Assembly: GCA_030052745.1 (NCBI GenBank)
Contig: JANBVO010000005.1
Location: 992,001 to 1,056,000 of the forward strand
Source: Pleurostoma richardsiae
Taxonomy: Eukaryota; Ascomycota; Sordariomycetes; Calosphaeriales; Pleurostomataceae
DNA: 64,000 nucleotides
Reading direction: 5' to 3'
Under the pieces are notes generated by a model. It searched no databases. It saw only the letters and a list, made by a program, of their open reading frames with translations, and had not been told where the DNA came from. Below, piece after piece: positions 21,319 to 33,480 of this stretch. A program made the translations under genes and the position numbers. Every line of letters starts with the position of its first letter. Within the stretch, counting starts at the first letter, position 1.

Positions 21319-23046
21319 TCACAGCCTCGGGTCAACTAGGTCGTCGAAGTGAATCAGCGTCATCATCTCGGCCTCGTCGCGTGCCCACTGCTCGTCCAAG
21401 CCGGGGTTGAATGCCCCGGGGGTGTCCCTGCCGCCGCCGATCCAGAATTGGTCGCCTACCTCATCGCTACCACCAAACCCGGCGTCGCCATCCATGGGGC
21501 TGTCGTAGCTGCCTTGTAGATACGGCGAGTATGTGCCGTGGGCAAGCGCGAGCAGAGCATCCTCCTCGGCCCCGAGCGCTCCGCCCTGAACGCTGCCGTG
21601 TTTAGCCTGCATGTGAGCCTGCAGATCGTGATGGCGGATGAACCGCGCCGTGCAGCCGGCCACAGAGCAGAGAACTTGCCGCCTTGACTCCTCAGCTACT
21701 CCTGACACGTCGTCGATCAGGTTGCGTGGGAGCTCGCGGGCGATACCGTCGTCATCTGGGATCTGGTGCGGCGCCTTAGGCCGCTTCTTGCCCAGGTGGA
21801 CGAACAAGGCGTGCTCCTCGAGCTTGGCCTTGGACATGAAGTCCGCGCCGCAGCCCTCCTCCGTCCAGTTCCATGTCTCCAGGCCCGGGGACGCCCAGGT
21901 GTCGAACTGGCCGCAGACGTAGCGGACGCCCTCGTGGGCCGTCTTTAAGTGGGCCGTCATGTTCGACTTGCGCGTGAAGGTCTTGCTGCAGCCCGGCCAG
22001 GCGCACGGCACCGTCTTGCGGTCTTCCACCGTGAGCGTCGAGTGGTAGATCTCGACGTGCTGCTCGAGGTCGCCTTGCTTTGTGAACTTGGTCTCGCAGA
22101 AGATGCAAGAGACGTGCTCCTTGCGTATGTGCGCCTCCAGCTGCGCCTGGGTCCGGAAGCCCCTGGGGCCGTCGCCGTCTGCGTTACCGCCCGCTGCCGT
22201 CGTGCCGCACTCGTCGCACCAGAACCTCAACTCGCCGTGCTCCCGGGCCACGTGCCTCTTCATCTCACCGAGCGTGTCGAACCCGGCCCCGCAGTCGTCG
22301 TTTGTGCAGAGGAACGCCTTCTCCCCGAGGTGCTCGGTCCGTACGTGGCGCGCTAGGGTCGAGTGTTTCCTGAAGGTGGCATTGCAGCCGTTGTAGCCCC
22401 TGCAACGGAACCGCTCGGCACCCTCATGGACGGCGGCATGCCGCCGTAACCGCGTCCCTGTCAGAAACGACTTCCCACAGCCTTCTACTTCACATGTGTA
22501 ATTCCTCTCCTGCTCATGGGACCCCTTAATATGCTGTTTCAGGTGCTTCGACTCCATGAAATCCTTAGTGCATCCATCGTGGGGACACTTGAAGGGTCGG
22601 TCATTGGTATGTGATCGTAGATGGGCGGCCAGCTGCTACAGTCAGCGGGAGTTGAGTATAGAGATATGAATAGAGATTACTGACACGGGCAGGGCGATTG
22701 AAGGTCTTCTGGCACCCGGCATAGGTGCATTTGATCGTCTTGAGGTCGGATGGGAACTTGCGGGAGGAGGCAGAAATGGCGGTCAGAGGTGTGTGAGGAG
22801 TGACACTGGGATCAGTATGGCTGGTAGATGCGTCATCGTTCTCATACTGGGAGGCGCCATCATCGAATTCGTCGCCGCCAGTGGTGAGATTCGGAGAGAG
22901 TACTAGGATCGGTGAGCAAGAAGATTGCAAGAATTGCAGGGCAGACTAGATAAGTCTCTGGCAAACGTACAAGGCACTTGCCCCAGCACCAGCAATTGCT
23001 TCTTTGCTGGGCCTTGAGGCTCACAGTCAACCGCTTTCCTCTTCAT
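21319..23046 (-). CDS. TFIIIA: Transcription factor IIIA (C2H2 zinc-finger protein)
   Basis: TFIIIA binds the internal control region of 5S rRNA genes and recruits TFIIIC and RNA polymerase III. Exons are 23046-22971, 22902-22685 and 22635-21319, giving 536 residues. The small first exon (MKRKAVDCEPQG) is basic. An acidic and Ser/Thr-rich stretch precedes about ten C2H2-type fingers from roughly residue 80 to 430, including CTYAGCQKTFNRPARLAAH, CPHDGCTKDFMESKHLKQH and CAWPGCSKTFTRKSNMTAH. Finger 6 has an insertion between its Cys pair and the helix. The ninth finger-like unit is also interrupted, and a longer spacer precedes the last finger, as in yeast TFIIIA. The C-terminal tail is acidic. 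The start is fixed by the only ATG whose frame joins exon 2. The gene diverges from RPB6 across 390 bp. Confidence 0.88.
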
Positions 23047-23436
23047 CCTGCATTATTGTCTCGAACACTGATAGCTGTCTGGCGGCTCATAACATCTCAA
23101 GGGACGTGTTTCTTTTTTTTTTTTGCATCAGCCGGTCCGTGATGTGTGAACTCGTTTGACGTAGAAGCGAAAAAAATCCAGGTCGATAAGCCGATAAGGT
23201 ACCTTGCAGGTCAGTACGTATATCAAATAAAAGTACGCTAAGCTTTTCCTTTGAAGGTCTCCGATTGGACAAAGCTCAAGCCACACATGTGATGCTCAGC
23301 CTTGTTATATTTTTTTCTCCTTTGTTCAGCCGCCACCTCCCCGCCATAGATCGCTACTGCCACCCACAACAAGCAGCCTTTCCTCCGATACCGTTAGCTT
23401 TCTGCCCATCACCAGGAACTTCAACGCAGCGCAAAA
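23047..23436. promoter_or_regulatory. Shared divergent promoter of TFIIIA and RPB6
   Basis: Only 390 bp separate the start codons of TFIIIA (left) and RPB6 (right). A T-run at about 23111-23123 and a CT-rich stretch before the RPB6 ATG are visible. Both products serve RNA polymerase III. Confidence 0.6.
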
Positions 23437-24134
23437 ATGTCTGATTACGGCGGTGGTGATGACCGGGATGATGACTTCGGCAACGGCGCGTGAGTCTCCT
23501 TCCCCCCACCGTTTCCCTCTGCCACTGCCTCAGAGTAGCGACTCGGAATCAAGGCTAACTGCGCCGGAAAAACAGCGACGAGCCCGCCTTCGAGGAGGAC
23601 GAGATCCAGGAGTATTACGACCCGGAGCCGGGCGAGGGAGATGGCGAGGGCAACGGCCAGTACGGCAACCCCGAGGACGACGGCGACAACGTGATCGTCT
23701 CGGGCGACCCGTCCGCCGCGGCGAACCAGGGCAAGGGCAGCGAGAAGTCGCACAAGGACAAGAAGATCCCGACCGACCAGCGGAGCACCACTCCATACAT
23801 GACCAAATACGAGAAGGCGCGCATCCTAGGCACGCGCGCGCTCCAGATCAGGTATGCCTCGATCGATGGATTGGCAAGGTGCAGGTTGGACATGGCGCGC
23901 TGACCAGCTTGTCAATAGCATGAACGCGCCGGTTCTGGTCGACCTGGAAGGCGAGACGGATCCTCTGCAGATCGCGATCAAGGAGCTGAGAGAGAAGAAG
24001 GTCCCGCTTATCGTGCGTCGCTACCTTCCCGATGGCTAGTAAGTCGACACTGCCGTGTCTTGCCGTGCTGAGCTTGGAAACTCACAGCCTGTCTTAGCTA
24101 CGAGGATTGGACGTGCGAGGAGCTTCTGCAGTGA
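23437..24134 (+). CDS. RPB6: RNA polymerase I/II/III shared subunit RPB6 (ABC23)
   Basis: RPB6 is the omega-like subunit common to all three nuclear RNA polymerases; it stabilises the clamp and assembly. Exons are 23437-23489, 23576-23851, 23919-24038 and 24098-24134, giving 161 residues. All four joins preserve frame on GT-AG sites. The N-terminal half is acidic and disordered ([19 protein letters not shown]). The conserved core is [20 protein letters not shown], then [20 protein letters not shown] and [19 protein letters not shown], nearly identical to the eukaryotic consensus. The last exon is only 37 nt and encodes the C-terminal YEDW block. Confidence 0.97.
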
Positions 24135-24943
24135 TGGACGTTTCTGTCTGAGTATGAGCTACGAGTGGGCTAGGAAAGGATTTCGGTCGGGATGAGCAAG
24201 CCATTGCAGTGAGCACGCCACGAGAAGGCTTCTGCAGATGAGCAACCTCAACTGGGACGCCTGGACATCCCGAGAAGGGGGGAAACGAGGAAAAGTTTGC
24301 ATTAGCGACGGCGTTATGGTTATGAATAGAATCTAAATCGAGCATCCTCGGATGTCACTGCAACCAGAACTGAGACTTGTCTCCGTACGTGCTCCAATAC
24401 GCCCAAGACAGATTCCTATGGCCGTGAGACGTCCTCTTGCTCAACTGATCTGCCCCAGGACTCTATCTCGCGTGTGCTATAGGATTTAGACATGTGTTGT
24501 GCTAGCTCTCTGCTCTCTAAGTTCGCAAGGGGCAAAGCTCTTGTAAAGAGACAGACCGAATATCGACAACGCAGCCGCCTCCTGGATGCTATGGTGGTAG
24601 GTAGGATAGCCGTCCTAGCAGGGCCTGGAAGCTGTCATGAATCAATCCATTGTCATCCTTCACCTTTAGGGTAGTGCGCTATTCCGCCGTACATAATCTG
24701 TGCCGTTCGCTCCGGCAACAGGAGCCATCCACATCGACGACGTACGAGCTGCTTGAACAAGTGGTATAAAGGTAAACTTCTCTTTTCCATTGCCGGTTCT
24801 CAGACGAGGCGTACCAACCCTACGTTTTCTATCGAACCGATAAGAAAAGGACACCGCAAACGCCAACCCATGGCCCCTTTTCGTGGATCTGTTATCTACA
24901 ATGGCATTTACTGTTACACCCCCCGGCGGTAGTTCTCCGCTCT
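24135..24943. other. Convergent spacer RPB6 / SEC63
   Basis: The 3' flanks of RPB6 and SEC63 meet in this 0.8-kb stretch. No gene, repeat or RNA is recognisable. Confidence 0.45.
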
Positions 24944-27177
24944 TCAGTCCTCGGGCTCGGTATCGGTGTTAGTATCGCTGGTATCATCCGCCTCCTCCTC
25001 GGTGCCGCTCTCGTCCTCCTCGGAGTCGTCCTCTTCCACCTTCTTCTTCCTCGGCCGAGGAGGCGGGACACCCTTTGCGGCGTTCATAATGCCGGCAAGG
25101 GAATCTGGTCGCTGGTCAGTAGTCTGCGATGGTACCACGCGGCGAGTTCCTGTAGGCTCACCTTCTTCCGGCTCGCTGATCTCGTCCTCCGCCGCCATCT
25201 CCGCCGCCTTGCTCGCCTCCTCGACAATCAGGGTCACCTCCATCTTTGTGTCGAACCCGACGTAGCTGTCGCAGATGACGTGCATCACGAACGTGTAGTG
25301 GCCCGCCTGCGGAGGGGCTGCGAACTGGGCCTTGAACGTCTGCATGTTGAACGTCGGCGTCTTGCCGTCGGCCTCGAATATCGGCTTGTCGAACTGGGTG
25401 AAGGTGAACGGCGGGACCGCCATCTTCCCCTGCTTGGAGTCCGTGAGGAAGACGTTCCAGCGCGGGGAGTGGTCACGGGCGAAATAGGGGGCGAAGGCCA
25501 GAGGGGGGAGGATGGGAGAGTCGTCGCTGGGTGCCATGATTGGTTTGCCGTTCTCGTCCTTACCGATAGGCTTCTTGGACTTGCGGCCAAGGATAGCATC
25601 CAGGTCGTCTTCCGCGGGGTCGACATCCACAAGATCTAGCGAGTTGACCTCCGGGACATTCTCGCTACCAGGGGGGATGATGCGGCCCTTGACGACAAGG
25701 GTCACTAGCGAAGAGGGGATAATGAACCGCTCACCGGTGACCTTGAAGAAAGCCTTGGCAACTCGCAGGTACGGGAGCTGCTTAGCAACATCGACTGCCG
25801 AGCGGTATTGCTGCTCCGTAAGCAGATCCTTGCCGACGACAAGACCCCGGCGCGCGGAGTCGGGCTTGTCCATAAGCCGCTGGACTGTCCACGGTACTTT
25901 AGAATCGCCTTGAACGGCCTTGGCGATCTGAGGGGTAAAGTGAGGGAGCTGAAGCAGAGGAGACGCCTTGGGGGGAATTGCCTGGATGATCCGCTGGCCG
26001 GCGTAGTAGGAAGCGAGAATAGGAGCCGTGTTCCCGTATGCCAGTGCGATGGCGGTGAATGACTTTGTAAGAGAGAGAGCAACCGGCGCAACCTGGAACT
26101 TCGCCTTTTCCAGCACGGAGTCCTCCAGCTCGATCCGCCCTAGATATGCCCACAGTAAGGCGAGGGCTGTCCGTCGCGCTCCATGGTCCAAATCTTCAAG
26201 CTTCTGCTTATCCTTTACAGAAAGCCCTGCTGCGAATGGCGTGAGATCTCCAGGGGCCGAGATTCTGGACTCCACCTTAGACAGTCCCGATTCGATCTTG
26301 TCACCCTTCACGACGTCCTCGAACTCCTTTCCCGTGCTGAGCGCCGCGATGACGCCGGCCTCGTCGATGGTATCCTCGTACTCTCGGAACAAGCTGTTCG
26401 CGCTCTCCATGAGGACGCCCTCTTTGGACTTGCGTTGCGAGCCGTACCACCAGGAGCCGACCACGTACGGCAGCAGGACACCGAACAGCATGAAGTACAC
26501 TAGGATGACATACTTGCCATTTCCCTCGGACACGATAATGCTCGGCAGAGCAATACCGATGCTGAAGCTCTGCTTGCCATCCGGGTGGCCGTACTGGATG
26601 TAGTTGTTCCGGATCTCCTCGTCCGTGAGCGCCTGGTACGCCTTGGATATCTCGACGTATCTCGAGTTCAAGTCGTCAATCGTCTCGTTTTTCGACGCGT
26701 CGGGCTTGGCTTTGTCGGGGTGAAACTTCAGCGACAGCTTCTTGTACGTGCTCTTGATCTGCTTCTCGGTGGCGGACTACGGAGAGCGGTTAGCAACAGA
26801 GACCAGGACTCGGGATCTCGAACGCGGCGCATTACCTCTGAGATGCCGAGTATGTCGTAAGGGTTCCATATCTTCTGAGTCGGGGCTTCGGTATAATGTA
26901 TCAGGTACATCATGTAGGCCATCACGGCCCATCCGAACAACACAAAGGCAGTCAGTCGCAGCCGCCGGTGCGTGCGCTTCTCTGCAGAGCGCTGCGCATC
27001 TACGAGGTCGCCATGCTTGGGCCGGTAGTCGGACTTGATCCGGGGAAAGAGCTTCGCGGGATCGCGGCCGCCGTTCAGGAGGACGTATGTGAGAGGGAGG
27101 GTCACGATGGTAGTGAGCGTGAAGACAAAGAAGGGCCAGAGCTGGCCGTTCTCGTCGTAGGCGTATTCGGAACTCAT
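24944..27177 (-). CDS. SEC63: ER translocation protein SEC63 (J-domain membrane protein)
   Basis: SEC63 is the J-domain subunit of the ER post-translational translocon and recruits the lumenal Hsp70 BiP/Kar2 to SEC61. Exons 27177-26836 and 26776-24944 join at GISE|SATEKQIKS and give 724 residues. Membrane segments lie at about residues 14-35, 75-95 and 203-222. The lumenal J domain (about 104-172) carries the HPD motif at about 133-135 (FHPDKAKPD). The cytosolic Brl/SEC63 region runs from about 240 to 640. The C-terminus is very acidic (EEDDSEEDESGTEEEADD), as needed for binding SEC62 in yeast. Length and topology match the family. It lies directly downstream of another J-protein gene on the same strand. 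Confidence 0.95.
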
Positions 27178-28135
27178 CTCGAGGGAGAGGCAGCGCTCAC
27201 CGCGGCAGGGGAGCGGGAAGGATTAAAACGAAGAAGTACGGGCCAAGATTTGCAGAGAACGAATAGAACCAAACGAGAGAGAACCTGCAGACCCGTCAGG
27301 CAAAGAGAAACATGGGGTCGCACGTCGTGCCTGTTCTTGTCAGGACAGGTGTTTGTTGCCGCTGGTTCAAAGGCGTTGGTTGCTGCTTTAGCGGCAGGCG
27401 ACGAGAACACTTTGCCCTTGGCGGGAGTTTGAATCGTGGCCTCGAAATTCTGACAGGGGTCGTGTGGCGGCAGCTTTGGCCCGGGGCGCACCAACGCTGT
27501 GACAGTGTGGATGGAGCGTAGCTTACAGTACGGGGAAGGGCAGGTTTGTATTGGGCCGCAGGGTCGTGTTGAAAAGCCGTGCAGCACTGTGCGGACGACC
27601 GCTATAATGAGCTACGTGCCGGGCTTCTAATTACACTACATCCCTAGTGCACTTAGGACCTCAAGATCCCTGAATGAAAGGAGCAGTTATGAGATATACA
27701 CTGGACTTCAACGCAACATTGATGTGCGTAAATACCACAGTATCCTCACTGTTGTCCGTTGATGATAGAGTTATTGCTATGATAATGCTGCTCTGGGGAA
27801 GCACGATATCGTCTTCATAAGCAGCATGGAACAATAACAAACTCAAGAGGCGGACGACTTGCAAGCCCTACGTACATGTCAGAAGCCAATAGGGGAGACA
27901 GCATAGTCTGTTCGGCGTCTACAGGCCAGTCTATCTTATAAGGCATTTTAATTAAACACGGACATTGAAGGCAGGATCGTTCCATCTAGTCATGAGAGCT
28001 CCTCCCTCCCATAGGCGCCGCAACGTATGTCGGCGGCTCTCTCTCTCCCAAGACAGAGGAAACGAAGACAATAGCGCACGTACTCTATCCCAGGTGCGCG
28101 TGTCTCCTAGAAGGCCAGGCGTACCAAATGCCCCC
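27178..28135. other. Spacer between SEC63 and the J-protein gene
   Basis: About 1 kb with the SEC63 promoter at its left end. No gene is supported. The stretch right of it (28136-28453) is an unexplained open frame treated separately. Confidence 0.45.
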
Positions 28136-28453
28136 TCAGGACATGTGTAGCACCAACCTAGTGAAGAGAATGCAGACATATACGCCACCAATGCCAGCGG
28201 CCAGCAGGCCGAGGAGGTACGGGGGGAGGAGGACGGCGGCACAGAGGACTCCCAGCCCGATCCGCCGGAGGGTCTCGAGCCGCTTCTCCCAGCCCGAGTC
28301 CGCCAATCCTGCGCCCCGAGACTCCGTGTATCCGCTTCTACGAGCCGCGAAGCTTTCCTCTTCCCCGTTGTCACCAGGCTCAGAGTCTCCATCGTCACAG
28401 GAACTCCAACATTCATCTTCGTCATCGACGTCATCTCCCCTCCCCGTGGACCG
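28136..28453 (-). other. 105-codon open frame directly after the J-protein stop, ending in a membrane segment
   Basis: Reading on in the same frame after the TGA at 28456-28454 gives 105 codons before the next stop. The first half is acidic (DDVDDEDECW, EPGDNGEEES); the end is hydrophobic (RIGLGVLCAAVLLPPYLLGL, then AAGIGGVYVCILF). Third codon positions in the second half are strongly G/C, as in real genes here. There is no in-frame ATG except near the end, so it would need read-through or splicing into the upstream gene. A possible splice pair is GTGAGG in the J-protein last exon (about 28661) and the AG just before ATGACG (about 28444), which would keep frame. Confidence 0.4.
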
Positions 28454-30654
28454 TCAAGAGAACTGGAAGCCGCCGGGGAAGCCACGGGACTGTCTGCCGC
28501 CGCCGCCGCCAGCATAGTGGAAGCCGCCACCGCCGCCGGGGAAGCCACCGAAGCCGCCACCTCCACCGCCGCCCATCATGCTGAACAGGATCTCGGGATC
28601 AATGCCGCCGGCCATGCCGCCGCCTCCTCCGAACATATCGGAAGGATCCATGAGGTCCTCACCGCTGTCGTACCGAGCGCGCTTTCTAGAGCAACAGTTA
28701 GCTGATGGTCTATTTTACGGCTTTGAACGCTTCCGCCAATGGTATTGTGACACTTACTGAGGATCGCTCAAGGTCTCGTAAGCTTCGCTAATGTCCTTGA
28801 AACGAGCCTCTGCCTGCTCGTCGCCCATGTTCTTGTCTGGATGGTGAACGATGGCCAGCTTGCGGTAAGCCTTCTTAATCGTCGTGTCGTCTGCGTCCTT
28901 GGAGACGCCGAGGATCTTGTAGTAATCCTTGCGCTGGCTCTTCTTGAGCTCCAGCTCGGCCTTCTTGATCTCCCTCTGAATGTTGCGGTCCTCGGGATCG
29001 GCCTCGGCGACGGCCTTCCACTCCTTCACGGCATCCTCCCACCTGTCTGCCTGGCCAAGAGCATTCGCCTTGGTCTTGCGGGCCTTGATGTAACTGGGAT
29101 CAAGCGAGATGGCCTTCTCGCAGTCCGCAATGGCATCGTCATACTGCTTGAGCTTGATTCGGCACAGCGCACGGTTTTGCAGCAGCTTGGAGTTGGTACC
29201 CTTGTTGAAGGGGTCAATCTCCAGCGCGGCGGAATACTTGTCAATAGCCGCCTGCCAGCGCCCGGCCTTGTATTCGTTGTTGCCCTCCTCCTTCATACGA
29301 TCAAGTTTTTGGACAACCCGCAGCCACTTCACGGCGTCTTTGAAATCCGGGTCGCAGCTCAGAGCTTTGCGGAAGTGCTGAATAGCCTTGTCGTTCTCGC
29401 CCTGCGCGTAGAGCGCACGACCCCTCAGCACCAGAGCCTCGGGATCCTGGTTGTTAAGCCGCAGAAGGGACATGGCGACATTCTGTGCTTCGCCGAGCGA
29501 GTTCACGCCGCCCATCTTAAGATACGCCTCTCCCCGCACCAGCTGCCACTTCCGCGGCTTGCGGACTCCGGCGCCGAGCAGCCGCTCAGCCATATCCAGA
29601 GCGTGCAGCACCATGGAGGACGCCATGCCTTCCCGAACACCATTCTGTGCCGACTGGATGTACTGGTACATATCCCTCGCCGGTGCCATATCCTTAGCAG
29701 AGGGAGGTGGCCGGATCCGCTCGAAAGTAGCGAGAGCCTCCTCAGGCTGGCCCAGGCTGGTGTAGATACGAGCTAGACGAAGCAGAATCTTGGGGTTCTC
29801 CGGATCGAGCTCAGCTGCCCGCCTGCAGTCCTCCAAGGCGGCCTCAAAGTTGTTCGCAGACATGTACGCAGCAGCACGATTGCTGAGGTAGGTGGCAGAG
29901 CTTGGCTGCAGATCCACGGCTGCAGTCACACATGATCGTTAGCAGATCGCACGGTCATTGATCAATAGCGTGAACACGAAGGCATACCTCTGGTGTATTC
30001 CTCAATGGCGCGTGTGTAGTTCCTCTCCTTGAAAAACTTGTTGCCCTGATTCTTGAACGCCTCGGCCTCCTTTGCGGGAGACGGTACAGGGCTCGACGGG
30101 CTGGACTTGTGAGGGGGAGGCACCGGCACATCTTCAGTTGCATCATTGTTGGCAGCGCTCGGAGATGCCGCAGGTGCGGGAGCAGGAGCAGGCGCTCCAT
30201 TGGCAACTGGCACGGTGAAAGAGCTCGCGTGCTGCAAAGGAGGCTGAGGCGGCGACGAAGGCGCGCCGTTAGGAGAATCAATGTCCATGGAGTCTCGTGC
30301 ACTCATGGCTGACAGCGCTGAAAGCCGTTTTCGCTCTTCGGGAGGCAGGTTGAGGGGATGTGTGTGGGCGTCGACTTTCTTGCGCCGTGAAGAAGAGGAA
30401 CCCGGGTCGGTGGACTGGCGCTGGAAGGGCCGCGGGGAGGAGCGCGACTTTGCCTCTCCGGACGACGCTACGCTTGGCGAGGCGGGCCGCGCTGGTTTTT
30501 TGGCAGGAGATTTGCTAGGCGAGGCGGCGGCCTTTGTGGGGGATTTGGAGGGCGACTTGACCGGGGAGGAGGGCTCGGAGTGGGAGTAGGCAAGGTCGTT
30601 CTCGAAATCGTCGTCGTGGTGTTTTTTGGACGTTTTTTTAGAGAAAAACTTCAT
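28454..30654 (-). CDS. TPR- and J-domain co-chaperone (DNAJC7-like)
   Basis: This protein belongs to the TPR-J family (DNAJC7/TPR2 type), which passes clients between Hsp90 and Hsp70 in the cytosol. Exons are 30654-29988, 29919-28758 and 28685-28454, giving 686 residues. The first 195 residues are Ser/Pro/Lys-rich and disordered. TPR repeats run from about 200 to 540, beginning [20 protein letters not shown] and including [20 protein letters not shown]. The J domain lies at about 550-612 with KDYYKILGV and the HPD motif in VHHPDKNMG. The end is a Gly/Phe-rich tail closing with GFPGGFQFS, as in many J proteins. An open in-frame extension with a hydrophobic end follows the stop codon. SEC63, another J protein, lies next on the same strand. 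Confidence 0.92.
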
Positions 30655-32535
30655 TGAGTCCGCCGGGGAATATGACGCCCGCTGCTGGTGGGATCGCTAG
30701 GCGAAGGTCTGTCTGGTATGCTAAGCAGGACCGGTGCCGGCACCTAACAGTAAGGGGGGCGTTGCAATCCGTAAAACCGATAGCTTAATATAAAAAGCGA
30801 GGTGCGGATTGCGGCTGCAGTGCGTGCAGTGCGGTACGGCAGCGGTGCGGAAATCGGGACAAAGCAAGGTTAGCCCTCTCTGGCGTTCCCGTCCTCCAAC
30901 TTGCACGTCTTGTCTCGTTTTCCCCGGGCCTTCACCTGTGCATGGAGGTGGGAAAGAGGCACGAGCCAGCACTGGAGGCCGTGGACGTTCCCGGCAGCTC
31001 GGGCGCTTTGCGAGGCTAAAGCTAGAGTAGCAATAGCGAGCCGTGATATTCTTCCTTGGTTGCTGCTGTCTCACTCTCGGGGCACCTCAGCACGCGCACA
31101 AGCTTGTTTTCCTCCTTTCGGCTCTGGTTCCGGTGGAGTTTGGTGCTCCTTGAGAGGATTCGGTCGAGAAAGTGTACAGGAAGGACAGTCGACGCTCAGG
31201 TTGGACAGTTCGCGAGGGTTAAGGAGGGAAGAGAAAAAAAAGTGACGAAGGGTGAAGGGCAGCAAGCACAGCACAGGACAGCCGCGACCCCGGTTTGCTG
31301 GACTGCTAGTAGGGGTTTACAAGAATGACCAGATTTATCAGCCAGGTATTAAATAAGGCAGTCCTTCGCGCACAAGCAAATCGGAGGCACGAGAGACTCA
31401 GAACGCCTTTTGGTGTCCGACGATACCTATTTTTGTGGGCAACGCAATCCCCAGCATCGGCCTCTGGCACCAGCGAGCTGGGCAGCGAAGTTACACGAAC
31501 GAGTGACTGGACCCCGACCCCGTAGCCAGTACCAGCACTTGCTATGCCTGTGCCTGCTGCATGCTGGTCGACTCTACCTGCATGGCCCTCAAACGACCTG
31601 CATTTCCCCCCACACTTACAGCGCAGAATGCCTCGAGAGGAACCAATAGCTCTAGGACGACCTGCGCCGTTGTTTACTCTTTGCAGTCGTATCACCAGTC
31701 GATCCTGTCGCCATGTCGAGTTCAACCTCCTCATTTCTGCACCCGCATCCAATCGCCAGTGGTCACCAAGTCAACAGCGCCGTCCGTCGTCTGGACTCGC
31801 AGCACGAAGAGGCAGAGATGGTTGCCAGAGTTGCATCCGGACAGAGCTTCTCGTCCGGATGCCCATCTCTCGCTTCCAGTTGGGCCTAGCGGGCGGGTAG
31901 CTGGCGCCGGGGCGGCACCGTCAAAACCAGCCCGTCGATTAATTTCCAAGGGACCACGAGCCCAGAGGCGCCACCGTCCCGTTATGCCGCTGGAGACTTG
32001 CTGTAAAGAGGGTATCGCTCTAAGCAGACGGCTAGGCTGGATCCCTCCCGGGTCGATTCTCGAAGCTTCTGTGGAACTTGGAAATGAGTGGTTGAGCTTC
32101 GAGGAAATTGACTCTCCAAAGCCACCTCTATCAGTTAGCCCACAGCCCGCTTATCGGATGCGGAGGGTGGTGTGCATACGATTACAGAGTACTCGGGGGA
32201 CACGATGTGTGATTTTCATCGTATCTACACGGTAGATGCGAGATGCCACAGGTTTGATTCGAACTCTTCCTTCAAAAGTGACTCTCTCTTGCCTGCAGCG
32301 GACCAATATCTATTGTCAAACAGGGCGCATATGACACGAACACGCAACAGCCAGCACTTGTTCGATCTCCATTTGCTTCGAATCTCCTCGTTTGGGCCTT
32401 GCGGAGGTCCCGCTCCTAATCCACCACGCACTTCCTGCGACCGTAATGTAAACCCGCCTAGAATTACCCCATAACCAACCGATCCTTCCTTGATGCGGGT
32501 TCAAAAGCCAGATACACACAATCAAACGCCCGTCT
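30655..32535. other. 1.9-kb spacer with the J-protein promoter
   Basis: The left part should be the promoter and 5' UTR of the TPR-J gene, the right part the 3' flank of the light-chain gene. The longest open frames (31561-32235 plus, 31306-31752 minus) are rich in Arg, Ser and Thr and overlap each other, so I do not support them. Confidence 0.45.
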
Positions 32536-33480
32536 TCATGACTCTTCTGGAGTGTTTGAAGAGCCTCCTTCTGCAGCCCCATTAGTCCCGGTAATTGAGT
32601 TGACAAAATCGTGATACTTGAAGACCTCGCCTCTCTTGGCCAGTCCCCCTTGCTTGCTCTTGCTGAAGGCCCTCCGGCCAGTGAAGCCGTTCATGACCTT
32701 GTCCACTTCCGCGGCAGTCAACACTCGCTCCCCGGGCTCTGGTGCGGTATGCAGGACAGCGTCACGCAGTTCTACCAGGTCGACTTGACCATTGTCATCG
32801 TCGTCAAACGCCGAAAACGCCGAGAGCAGCTCGGAGCTCGGTGAGAGTGCTGCAAGCGTGGTAGCTATCGAGTTCAGGAACGTGGCGAGAGTGACGCTCT
32901 GTGGTGCGGAGGGCGGGAAGAACTGCGATACGTCTGCCGGGTTCGACGGCAACCCTGAGACCCTTATTATCAGTAATGGTCATTGACGTGCATGGAACAA
33001 CGCTGTCCTACCCAGTTGGTTCAGCATGTCGGCGACGTCCTCTCTACCGACTGTTCCATCGCTGTCTCTGTCTAGGATCTGAAAACCCTCTCGCAGTGTC
33101 CTCACTTGGGAGGGCTGCAGTTGCGACAGCGCACCCCCGTGGCTAATTGTCGAAGGATTTGGCCCCGGCACCGTTCGTGAACCTCTTGACGGCGAGGGAA
33201 CTTCTTCGGTAGGCGCATTCGCCCTCGGAGTCCAGCTCTCTATCACTGTATGCACTGGGCTTGATTCGCTCCCAAATCGAGATGTGCTGCTTGACTGTCC
33301 TAGCTTGGATGGTGAGGTGGTCGGAGTGGTTTGCCTGAGTGGGGACGGGGGATTAGAGGTTTCGGGCCGTCGAAATGGGGAGCTACGAGGCGAGCCATAT
33401 CCCAAAGGTGATGGTTTGTATCCTGCTGGAGTTGCCTTTGCGTGCGTCAGTGACGGGTCGCTTCTCAGAGTGAACAAGCC
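32536..33480 (-). CDS. RLC1: Myosin II regulatory light chain (Rlc1-like EF-hand protein), 5' end unresolved
   Basis: The product resembles fission yeast Rlc1, the regulatory light chain that binds the myosin II neck and supports the cytokinetic ring. Exons 33480-33012 and 32954-32536 encode at least 295 residues. The first 120 residues are Ser/Pro-rich and disordered. An EF-hand with loop DRDSDGTVGRED is followed by DMLNQLGLPSN and, after the segment TLATFLNSIATTL, a second EF-hand-like unit FSAFDDDDNGQVDLVELRDA. The end is KYHDFVNSITG, matching the Rlc1 pattern. The coding frame starts at an apparent acceptor (tttcag at 33481) and has no in-frame ATG, so a short 5' exon is missing from my model. 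A calmodulin-like protein of another class is the main alternative. Confidence 0.72.

Noticed and set aside
31561-32235. 224-codon plus-strand frame in the spacer upstream of the TPR-J gene
   Set aside because: Rich in Arg, Ser, Thr and Pro with no conserved pattern, and overlapped by minus-strand open frames; probably chance.
32245-32262. GGTTTGATTCGAACTC, resembling a tRNA T arm
   Set aside because: The T-loop consensus is broken and no cloverleaf could be drawn.
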